This document shows positions 56,276 through 64,000 of a stretch of 64,000 nucleotides of DNA, piece after piece. Each line of letters opens with the position of its first letter. The stretch's first letter is position 1. Under the pieces are notes generated by a model. The model searched no databases, was not told the DNA's origin, and was given only the letters and a program-made list of their open reading frames with translations. The translations under genes were made by a program, and so were the position numbers. Source of the stretch: Tritrichomonas foetus (taxonomy: Eukaryota; Parabasalia; Tritrichomonadida; Tritrichomonadidae); assembly GCA_001839685.1 (NCBI GenBank), contig MLAK01000938.1, positions 36,016 through 100,015 on the forward strand, read 5' to 3'.

Positions 56276-56635
56276 TAAAATAGATTTTTCTCTTTTTCAT
56301 AACTTATTTAGTCACTCAGAAATATGATGAGACCAAATAACAGATAAAAAAGCTGCTCGATTTTGATTTTATATTTGGTCAAAAAAGTTCCTGATTCGTC
56401 ACAATATATAAGTTCACAATTATTTTGAATTAATTCAAAATTACAAATTATGTAATTTGATTGTATCAAACCATTTATATTCATAAAATGTTATATAAAC
56501 AGATTTTCTGAATTAGACATAAACAATGAAACAAAGAATTAAATATTTCAATGTTTATACAATTGTAATTTTTATTCAGAAAAATTAAGCATAACCAACC
56601 AGATAAATAATGAAAATTTATTTATATTTCATTCC
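56276..56635. other. Divergent intergenic region
   Basis: About 360 AT-rich bases. A TTTCATTCC context directly precedes the ATG at 56636. No exact initiator seen. Confidence 0.4.
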
Positions 56636-58168
56636 ATGGAAGAAGATGATTTTGAAGACCCACTCGGCATGCAAAATGTCAATAAGTCGACACGAAATGT
56701 TGACATCATCACAAAATGCGCGATTCCTAAAACAATGATCAATTCCGCCAATCAAAATAAAAATCTCAAATTAGCGAAAAAACGATCAGCAAATCATCAT
56801 AGGGTAAAAAGGAATAATCGAGCAAGAAGTATTGATGACTTTTCAACAATAGAAGAGCAATTGGCCACGCTATTTAAAGGAGAAACTGATATCCCTCAAT
56901 CCCCAATCTCAAAACTTTTGCCGGTCGAAAATCGCCAAGAAAATCCATCCTCGATTACAAGCAAATACCCAAAAGTCGATTTCGAGACACTTTTGGACCC
57001 AAATGAACAATTGAAGCCATATGATGTAGAAAGCATTTTACTCGCTTTAAATGCACAAACGCTGAAAGAGAGAGGCGATCTGGATGATTTCCTCAATGAA
57101 TTACAAGCCCACATTGGGGCCATTGATGAAATCGAAGAAAAGCTTGTTCAACACAAATTGTATGATTTACGATTCATTCGGATGAATGGGATACGTGCGG
57201 CCGTTTATGAAACACTTGCAATTAAACGATGTAACCGCATTTTAGATATAATCACTTACAATTTACAATTAATTGATGAGTTTAGAGCATTTCTTAAGAA
57301 ACGTTCAAAAGGCGCCAAAGTTTTTCCAGGAATACTTTTGGATGTTTTTTTGAGTGATTGCATCAAGCAATACGAAATGTCAAAAATTGACAAAAAGATT
57401 GAAGGTCTTTGTTTGAAAATAAAGCCAATCAAAGGGGCGAAAGGAGACTCTGTTTCCCAATTCTTATCACCAGATAAACGTTCAGGTCGTATTGTTGCAA
57501 GATTTATTAGTAGAGTCAAAGAAATGCGTTATAGCGATTTAGATGTTATTCTAACAGCAATTACTCCAAATGAAAAACTTTTTGGAACTATTCGTTCTAT
57601 TATGTTTGACCTTGCATGGCAACAAATCCCTTTTCCTTTTGCACCTGTTTCTCATCTTACGTTTCCGAGAATTTTTGATCTCACTCCCCGTTCAATAAAT
57701 CCACCATATCTACCAGAAGAATATTTAGATATGCCTTTCAATAAATTAAATGGAACGAATTGGCCATATAAGTTCACAGAAGATTATTTTTTCACTATTA
57801 TGTGCTACAGAAATCCATTTTCAATGGCAAATAGATTCTGTGCAATGATCCAAGAAGTTGCAAATGTGCTCCAGGATCTTGCTGTCACTGTTGGGGGTGA
57901 AAAAGAAAGCGATGTGGAAATTGGATTTGACAACCTTTTTGCCAATTTGCTTGTTTGTGTTTTTGCTTTTGGTTGTCCAGGCCTTTTAGATTCACTTGAG
58001 TATTGTTCTTTGTTCCTGGATTACACTAATGATGCACATCAGCAGTTTGCGATGACTCACTGTGCGGGAATCGTTGAGCATGTTAGAGGAACCAGTACTG
58101 AAGACTTCAGGAGGCGAGTGAAACTTCACAAAATGATTCCATTCTTCTCGTTCTCCATGTTATCATGA
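56636..58168 (+). CDS. VPS9-domain-like protein (possible Rab5-type GEF)
   Basis: A 510-residue protein. The C-terminal region (about 300-490) resembles a VPS9 domain: a helical bundle followed by GFDNLFANLLVCVFAFGCPG and LLDSLEYCSLFLDYTND then FAMTHCAGIVEHV, matching the family pattern of A-D-D-L-L-P-V-L-x-Y-V, a P-x-L then N/D-L-x-Y-I, and a G-E-x-x-Y-x-L-T-x-L-x-x-A stretch. The usual D-P-x-x-Y motif was not identified. VPS9 proteins activate Rab5/Rab21-type GTPases on endosomes. Residues 1-115 are basic and disordered (KKRSANHHRVKRNNRARS). Call is moderate. Confidence 0.6.
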   Translation: MEEDDFEDPLGMQNVNKSTRNVDIITKCAIPKTMINSANQNKNLKLAKKRSANHHRVKRNNRARSIDDFSTIEEQLATLFKGETDIPQSPISKLLPVENRQENPSSITSKYPKVDFETLLDPNEQLKPYDVESILLALNAQTLKERGDLDDFLNELQAHIGAIDEIEEKLVQHKLYDLRFIRMNGIRAAVYETLAIKRCNRILDIITYNLQLIDEFRAFLKKRSKGAKVFPGILLDVFLSDCIKQYEMSKIDKKIEGLCLKIKPIKGAKGDSVSQFLSPDKRSGRIVARFISRVKEMRYSDLDVILTAITPNEKLFGTIRSIMFDLAWQQIPFPFAPVSHLTFPRIFDLTPRSINPPYLPEEYLDMPFNKLNGTNWPYKFTEDYFFTIMCYRNPFSMANRFCAMIQEVANVLQDLAVTVGGEKESDVEIGFDNLFANLLVCVFAFGCPGLLDSLEYCSLFLDYTNDAHQQFAMTHCAGIVEHVRGTSTEDFRRRVKLHKMIPFFSFSMLS

Positions 58169-58448
58169 GATTCTTATTTTTATTAGTTAGGAAGTTTTTT
58201 TGAAGTAAAATATAGTATACTATTTAATATTTATTTACTTATTTACTAATTCCATTTTTTTTCTCCCGCTTATTTTCTAGCGATCGCTTCTATTGAGGAA
58301 GTCGGTATGTCAGTTTCGAAAGTCTCAAGAAGCCTTAAATTTCTAATTTGATTAATTTTCTACATTTTGAAAATATTTAGTCAGAAACATAAAAAAAAAA
58401 TATAAAATTTATTAAAAACGACAAAAAATAATCAATATCTGAATTCCT

Positions 58449-60192
58449 CTATGCGACAGCACTGGTAACCATGCTGGAAAGTTTAGGCCACATCTCCCTT
58501 GAGAAAATTGGCACATCAATGGGATGACAAAGTTCGGGGTGCTCGCTGAATTTGATTTTTGATTGATATTTGGTATTTATCGCTGGTTTTCCCAATGCAT
58601 TGTTTTTCATGTTTGGATTGAATTTAGCCTTGAGTCGGGGCTTCGAACTCTGCACTGTAGCAGTCGTCTGTTGCACTTGTTGCTGCTGATTTTGTTGTGG
58701 TTGCTGAGATGAATCAAATTGACCAATTTGTGGATAAATAAGCTGTTGTTGATTTTGGTGTGGTGTAAAAACAGGTGGTTGGATATTTGGATAGTTTAGT
58801 TGTGCTTGGGATGCAGGCGGAATATTTTGTTGTTGGAATTGTGGATAAAAAGTTTGAGGAGCCTGTTGAATATTTGGTTGTTGAAATTGTGGCTGTTGTT
58901 GCGGCGGTTGGTTTAGTCGAGGTGGTGTTTTCAAAGTTGGGTAATTCACTGTTGGTGGATTTTGGATTGATGGCTGTTGTTGTGGGGTGAAAGCTGGAGG
59001 CTGCTGATCAGGCGGAGGTCCCCCAGCCCAACTTGCAGGTGGCAAATTGTTATGTTGTTGAATTTGTTGTTGTTGTGGATGTTGTTGTGGATTTGGGTGC
59101 TGTTGTTGTTGTGGATTTTGTTGTTGTTGTGGATTTTGTTGTTGTTGTGGATTTTGTTGTTGTTGTGGATTTTGTTGTTGTTGTGGATTTTGTTGTTGTT
59201 GTGGATTTTGTTGTTGTTGTGGATTTTGTTGTTGTTGTGGATTTTGTTGTTGTTGTGGATTTTGTTGTTGTTGTGGATTTTGTTGTTGTTGTGGATTTTG
59301 TTGTTGTTGTGGATTTTGTTGTTGTTGTGGATTTTGTTGTTGTTGTGGATTTTGTTGTNTGATTTTGTTGTTGTTGTGGATTTTGTTGTTGTTGTGGATT
59401 TTGTTGTTGTTGTGGATTTTGTTGTTGTTGTGGATTTTGTTGTTGTTGTGGATTTGGGTGCTGTTGTTGTTGTTGAGGTATATTTTGATGTGAAATATTT
59501 TGATGGAGATTTGACGGTTGTGTCATTTTTTGATTTTGATGTGCCACATTTGGCTTTGGCTGTGATGACGGTTGATTATTATTTTGTGTTGGTGGAGCAT
59601 TTTGAGGTGGTTTTGAATTTGCTGGTTTGGCTTGGGAAGCTGCCTGTCGACCAATAATAAACTCCAGTGGTCGTAAATCGCCTCGAAACTTTTTCTTGCA
59701 GAGATTTATCATCGTGTCATTAATTTCGTTTGCCGAAAACTGGGGTTCAGCAAAAAAGGCCGTAATATCGGGAGTAAGCGTTGATGGATCAGCCAATTGC
59801 TGGGCGACAGGTTGGCCGTACATCTCTTTGACGATATTATTCCGAAAATTGAGTAGGGAGGTAATTTTGAGTATTTCTGCAGCAACACAAATTGTTTGAA
59901 ATGCGTTTTTAAATTCATCTGGCAAAGTTTTTGATACAAAAATTTGTTTTATTTTATCGTTGATTAAATTGATCGCCTCCATGATTTTATCGAGTCCGCT
60001 CACTCTGAGAGATGATTTGGCAACATTATACGTATGGGTATAGGTATCTTCCTTCATTTTCTTTTGGACTGATTGCATAAAATATCGTTCGCTCGATTCG
60101 AGAATTTGCATTTCTTTTCGATAAGCCTGTCGAAATTCAGACTTCATAACAATGGCGTTTGCTTGAAATTTCTCTGCTGTTGCCTTCCTCAT
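58449..60192 (-). CDS. Pro/Gln-rich protein with NPQQQQ repeat (frame broken at an ambiguous base)
   Basis: One gene read from the ATG at 60192. Residues about 1-175 are helical (AEKFQANAIVMKSEFRQAYR, LPDEFKNAFQTICVAAEIL) and have a faint likeness to the IST1/ESCRT-III helical domain, which I rate as weak. After an Asn/Gln/Pro-rich stretch comes an 18-base tandem repeat encoding NPQQQQ (59100-59457), then a Pro/Gln-rich region and a basic conserved-looking end (KFNPNMKNNALGKPAINTKY...VPIFSREMWPKLSSMV). The sequence has an N at 59359 where a repeat unit is incomplete; the total length (1744) is not divisible by three, yet both sides read NPQQQQ in the proper frame. I attribute the break to assembly, not to mutation. 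Confidence 0.72.
59100..59457. repeat. 18-base tandem repeat (TGTTGTTGTTGTGGATTT) within a CDS
   Basis: About 14 near-perfect units before, and about 5 after, the ambiguous base at 59359. On the coding strand each unit reads Asn-Pro-Gln-Gln-Gln-Gln. True copy number is uncertain. Confidence 0.9.
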
Positions 60193-60274
60193 AATGAAAT
60201 TTTCTTCCGGTGAAAATTTTGTCAATTTAATATTGACCTTAACCAGAAAAAATTCACTTATTGATGTAAATCTG

Positions 60275-61774
60275 TCACTTTTTTAATACAATATTTAGTT
60301 TATTGTTTGGTTTAAGTGTCAGTGTTAAAGGTTGATCAGTATGAGCATGACGAGTAACTTTAATTCCAGCCTGTGCTTTCCAATTACTCTGTTGAGGTTT
60401 TCCTGATGTGGGCTTTGACTTTGAAATTTTATAGGTATCATACATATCCACTTTTGTGATATGACTATTTGGAACAATAAATAAATTTTCTTCATCATTG
60501 TTAAATCGAAGTTCTCGAATTATAACATCAATTTGGCTGTCAGAATTATTATTTTTATACCAATCGTGATTTTCTCCAAAAATGAGTGTTTGCTGATTAT
60601 CTTTTATATTATCAAATAAAGGATCTTTATGTTGTTTAATTGATTCTTTTTTATCATTCTCAATTTCCAAAAGATCAATGAATTCGGGAAATGCGAATTT
60701 ATCTTTTAGAAAAAATTGAGAAAACTGAATCAGCAAATTAAATTCTTTCGAGTTTGTATTTACTTTTGACAATTTCGCCGATATAATATTTATAAATTGA
60801 TTTAAAGAAAAATCGAGATTGTTCTTGGGGATCAAGGCGACAATTTGATCATGAAAACTTGGAATATAAGTCCAAGCTATAAAAAGTGTTCCAAAAAGTG
60901 AAATAGATTGAATAATTAAGTCATGGAAAAAATCAAAACTATCATCATGATGAATATTTGGATCAATAGGCGAAAAAATATACTCTTCATCATTATTATG
61001 ATTTTGAATTTTATTTTGATTTTTGATTTCATTTAGTTTGTTGATTTCATTTTGATTGTTGATTTCATTTTGATTGTTGATTTCATTTTGATTGTTGATT
61101 TCATTTTGATTGTTGATTTCATTTTGATTGTTGATTTCATTCTGATGATCATAAAGTAGAAAAGAAACAATTGAATATAAAAAGTATAAATTATTTGAAA
61201 GTGAGTAATTTGCGATATATTTTAGAAATTGTATCGACAAATTTTTATCAAGTTCATTTTGATTGGATTTAAAATACAATAAAAGTCTCCAAAAATAATG
61301 TGAGATATGGGCTCTATTGTTGTGGCACATTACTGTTTTATATGTCACAAAAAGCTCCTGAAAATCATTTTTATAGTTTCTGTGGAATGAATTTGAGAAA
61401 ATATTATAATTATTAATAAAATCAAAACATAGTTCAAAATCATTATCTTCATCTTCAAGAAATTGAAGACAATATGATTTTGGTGGTTTATCTCTTCTAA
61501 GTTTCCTTTTTTTGGATAAATAGCAAATTACGTTTGCACACTTTGGGATTTTAACATTGCTTTCCGAAATACTGTCTCCTTGTACATATTTGACAGTGAC
61601 AGACATATTTGCTTTATCTGAATCAATCTTAAATAATTTTAAATATTTATTTTTTTTTTCCTCGAAGTTAAATTTTAATTTGGGTAGTCCAACGGAAATA
61701 TTGAGCATGTTATTTGCAATTTCTTCGTCCATTGGCGTTTTAGAAAAGACGTAAACATATCTCTTCAGTTTCAT
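60275..61774 (-). CDS. Hypothetical protein with NEINNQ repeat
   Basis: A 499-residue protein from the ATG at 61774 (the longer frame adds one GTG codon). I do not recognise it. Residues 1-110 look beta-rich (RYVYVFSKTPMDEE, MSVTVKYVQGDS, CANVICYLSKKRKLRR). Residues about 110-210 and 260-390 are helical, split by a low-complexity insert made of five NEINNQ units plus NEINKL and NEIKNQ (61018-61144). The C-terminal 100 residues are mixed and end in a basic beta stretch (GIKVTRHAHTDQPLTLTLKP). It lies 82 bases upstream of the P/Q-rich gene on the same strand, and both carry 18-base repeats. Confidence 0.75.
   Translation of the reverse strand: MKLKRYVYVFSKTPMDEEIANNMLNISVGLPKLKFNFEEKKNKYLKLFKIDSDKANMSVTVKYVQGDSISESNVKIPKCANVICYLSKKRKLRRDKPPKSYCLQFLEDEDNDFELCFDFINNYNIFSNSFHRNYKNDFQELFVTYKTVMCHNNRAHISHYFWRLLLYFKSNQNELDKNLSIQFLKYIANYSLSNNLYFLYSIVSFLLYDHQNEINNQNEINNQNEINNQNEINNQNEINNQNEINKLNEIKNQNKIQNHNNDEEYIFSPIDPNIHHDDSFDFFHDLIIQSISLFGTLFIAWTYIPSFHDQIVALIPKNNLDFSLNQFINIISAKLSKVNTNSKEFNLLIQFSQFFLKDKFAFPEFIDLLEIENDKKESIKQHKDPLFDNIKDNQQTLIFGENHDWYKNNNSDSQIDVIIRELRFNNDEENLFIVPNSHITKVDMYDTYKISKSKPTSGKPQQSNWKAQAGIKVTRHAHTDQPLTLTLKPNNKLNIVLKK
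61018..61144. repeat. 18-base tandem repeat encoding NEINNQ
   Basis: About seven units of TTGATTTCATTTTGATTG on the plus strand, in phase with the minus-strand reading frame; the outer units are degenerate. Confidence 0.85.
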
Positions 61775-62039
61775 CACTTCGAAAAAGATTAAAAGGTTTA
61801 CAATACTGAAAATTTTGCATTCAAAGGTTTACATTCGTATCGTACTACCGAATTCTAAACATAATCGTGTGATGTTCCCATCAGAAGATTTATATTCATC
61901 TTTATGTCAATTTTCAACAGGTCATATTTTGATATGTATTAAAAGAGTGTTATTCATAAATATAACAAAAAAAATGAAGAGATGTTCAAGATTAATAATA
62001 TATATAATATGTTTTACAATACAGGTTATAAATATATGA

Positions 62040-63653
62040 TCATAATATAGAAGGTACATGAAATTGAAATCCAAAACCACCAATAAAAGTGATTGAGCTT
62101 TCTTGTTGAACAACACTCAGTTGAAGGTTTGTGTGAAGTGACAGAATATTATCATTGGGTATTTGGTAACTTTCAATAATTGGCATTTGTAAATATGGGC
62201 AACTAATATTAAATGTATTATTGTATGCAAGATTAAATAATCTTGATTCTGGCATCCATTCCCCAATGATTTTTGATGGTGTTGATTGGAAAGTTAAATG
62301 TGAAATTGGTTTTTCAGGTTGGCGAATATCAAATGTTAGAAATCCATCTTTGGTGATAGCGACAGCCAGATCCATATAAGGGGAAATTAGAAATGATTCC
62401 AAATTATTCCAATCAGGTGCACCTAAACCAAGCATGTATGGAGTCCTTCCATCAATTAAATAACATCCTTCTTCAGTACAGCATCCAATTAAAAGTGACA
62501 TCGGATCAAAACTCATGCTTTTGACAGGCTTTGGCGAATCCCATTGTGCATATTTAATACCAAATTCATAATAATGGATTCCATTTTCATCAGCTACATA
62601 AATATCATCATTATTTACTGAAAAGTCATTAAGTGGCTCTTCTAATTCAATTTTATAAAATTCATCTTTAATTCCTGAATAAATTTCAGTTTTATTTTCA
62701 TTTACAGCAGCATATGAACATTCACCACCAGAAGAAACTTTTAATTCACTAATTTGATTATTTAGGTTGGAAATTTGCAACATTGTTGCTTTGTGAACAT
62801 TGGAATCATTATTTAGATTTATTTCATGAATCATTCCATTTTTAGTGCAAGTAATAAAGTTTCCATTTTGTGTAGAACAAATAAAACAATTGTTTTGTAC
62901 AGGAAATCGAATATTTTCTCTTCTTTTAGTATTTATAACATTAATAAATTGATCATTTCCAATTGCGACAATTCTATTAATTAACGCAACTGATCTTTTA
63001 TTTCCGTATTGTTGAGAAATTGGCACTGATCGAATAGTCATGCTGTTATTATGTTCTACAGGTTTATCAGTTGGAATTGAAAAGATCCCAAAATGATCAT
63101 TTTTATTCATATAATTATTTTTACCAACTTCTTTAAGAATCCTTGCAGCATCATATGATATTCTTCCAGGAAGAGCTTGTGCTGCATTTCTTACAGCAAA
63201 TGTAAGTTTCTTTTTATAGAAATTTCTATCATTATTGAGATTCATTACAATAGCCAATAAAATTCGAAGTTCATCATCTTGAATTGGAAAATGTAAACAA
63301 CGCATAAGTTTATCATCAGAAGATAAGTTAATAATACGCATATTTTCAATCATATTTCTAATTTTTTTGGGTAAAAAAGGGCGGGCAAATTTTGTTCCTT
63401 CATTATATATTGATTCATACAAATTAAATGTTCCCCTTTCAAAATGACCAAAGTAAGAGCGTGGATTTAATAATAACGAGTTTCTAACGTACCATGCTGT
63501 GGATCGAGTAAATTCTGTAATATTATCAGCGTTTGGCGGAATTAAATCATCATCGTCATGATCTGAAGGAAGAAGCGACTCAAAAGATATATGTATTGAT
63601 GGTGAAGGAGACGGACCGTGTGGAGTGAGCGATTCTCGAGATGATTGATCCAT
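62040..63653 (-). CDS. WD40-like beta-propeller protein
   Basis: A 537-residue protein from the ATG at 63653 (the longer frame begins with TTG at 63683). Residues 1-45 are Ser/Pro/Asp-rich. Residues about 45-190 are helical (TAWYVRNSLLLNPRS, LRILLAIVMNLNNDR). Residues about 190-530 have repeating short strands typical of a degenerate WD40 propeller (NRIVAIGNDQFINVINTKR, NGNFITCTKNGMIHEINL, DIYVADENGIHYYEFG, SMSFDPMSLLIGCCTEEGCY, MDLAVAITKDGFLTFDIRQPE). The start of the gene has TCATCGAAG just before the ATG. Propellers of this kind are protein-binding platforms. A specific complex cannot be named from what I see. Confidence 0.72.
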   Translation of the reverse strand: MDQSSRESLTPHGPSPSPSIHISFESLLPSDHDDDDLIPPNADNITEFTRSTAWYVRNSLLLNPRSYFGHFERGTFNLYESIYNEGTKFARPFLPKKIRNMIENMRIINLSSDDKLMRCLHFPIQDDELRILLAIVMNLNNDRNFYKKKLTFAVRNAAQALPGRISYDAARILKEVGKNNYMNKNDHFGIFSIPTDKPVEHNNSMTIRSVPISQQYGNKRSVALINRIVAIGNDQFINVINTKRRENIRFPVQNNCFICSTQNGNFITCTKNGMIHEINLNNDSNVHKATMLQISNLNNQISELKVSSGGECSYAAVNENKTEIYSGIKDEFYKIELEEPLNDFSVNNDDIYVADENGIHYYEFGIKYAQWDSPKPVKSMSFDPMSLLIGCCTEEGCYLIDGRTPYMLGLGAPDWNNLESFLISPYMDLAVAITKDGFLTFDIRQPEKPISHLTFQSTPSKIIGEWMPESRLFNLAYNNTFNISCPYLQMPIIESYQIPNDNILSLHTNLQLSVVQQESSITFIGGFGFQFHVPSIL

Positions 63654-64000
63654 CTTCGATGACCGTTTAAAAATATAATTCAATGCTATGATTTCAATGA
63701 AAGGTGAATGAATCTGAGAATCAATTTTTCTTCATTTCCAAAGAATATAAATAACTAATACAGACTCACCTATGTAACACTAATAACATAGCAATAAAGC
63801 CACACCAAAATTAGTGTTGGATATTTTTATCTCAAGAAATATTCAATGTATTTTCATTATTTGATGAAATTGATTAGAAAAAAAACTATCTAAGTTTTGA
63901 TCACATGAAATGATTGAATATTTATCTAAGAATTTCAGTAGCCGATTAAAAAATATAATGTAAATTTTGAAGGTTTATAGACTGAAGACTTAATCGGCTT
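63654..64000. other. Terminal intergenic region
   Basis: About 350 AT-rich bases up to the end of the window; nothing recognised. Confidence 0.4.

Noticed and set aside
58977..59657. Long plus-strand frames of Leu/Trp or Val/Asp repeats
   Set aside because: They are antisense readings of the NPQQQQ-encoding repeat.
58449..60192. IST1/ESCRT-III assignment for the P/Q-rich protein
   Set aside because: Helix spacing is only loosely similar and no diagnostic motif is present, so I kept it as a weak suggestion in the description only.
1..64000. CRISPR arrays, bacterial operons, rRNA genes, riboswitches
   Set aside because: None seen; the window is eukaryotic and the direct repeats present are simple or coding tandem repeats without spacers.

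Overview
This window is protist nuclear DNA: AT-rich (roughly 70% by eye), densely packed with genes on both strands, almost all of them intronless single ORFs with short intergenic gaps. It looks like a trichomonad (Parabasalia), most likely Tritrichomonas or a close relative. The evidence is an initiator-binding-domain (IBD) transcription factor at 44839-46011, a family known from trichomonads; Inr-like TCAYNWW elements a few bases upstream of many start codons; a trichomonad-style BACK + F5/8C gene family member; a TM1586-type nitroreductase; a multi-membrane PAS-cyclase; and an AIR9-like protein. This is inferred from the sequence alone.

Layout. 0-6.5 kb: LRR protein, an unknown protein, TAF6, a decayed BACK/F5-8C gene, a small palindromic element, EMG1. 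6.5-19.7 kb: a 1359-residue SEC7-domain ARF-GEF, an unknown protein, kinesin-2 accessory subunit KAP, a CLASP-like TOG protein and a CaMKK-like kinase with a DFS motif. 20-31.6 kb: AIR9-like microtubule protein, an RCC1-pseudokinase fusion, a chromodomain-like protein, a SAPS-type phosphatase regulator containing a 25-base intron, and an EGF-like membrane protein. 32-42.2 kb: reticulon-fold ER protein, an ARM-like protein, a 1745-residue adenylyl cyclase and a nitroreductase pseudogene. 43-48 kb: housekeeping genes (eS30, eS27 and eS24 ribosomal proteins, a free-standing tRNA-editing domain, tRNA-Asn) and the IBD factor. 47.8-54.2 kb: Tctex1-like dynein light chain, IFT140, an IQ-motif protein, a second copy of the palindromic element and a simple-repeat tract. 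54.6-63.7 kb: unknown helical protein, VPS9-like protein, a P/Q-rich protein whose repeat contains an ambiguous base, an NEINNQ-repeat protein and a WD40-like propeller protein.

Functional themes. Flagellum and cytoskeleton are well represented (KAP, IFT140, Tctex1-like light chain, CLASP, AIR9-like, IQ protein). So is membrane traffic and signalling (SEC7 ARF-GEF, VPS9-like, reticulon-like, adenylyl cyclase, CaMKK-like kinase, SAPS). Ribosome supply and gene expression are represented by eS24, eS27, eS30, EMG1, TAF6 and the IBD factor. There is no operon logic; genes have their own short promoters and several pairs are divergent over 150-290 bases.

The strongest new observation is the intron at 29658-29682. 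It restores one reading frame between a 49-codon first exon and the body of a SAPS-family gene, and neither exon alone makes a complete family member. Several ORFs begin with TTG or GTG when maximally extended; I moved these to the first plausible ATG.
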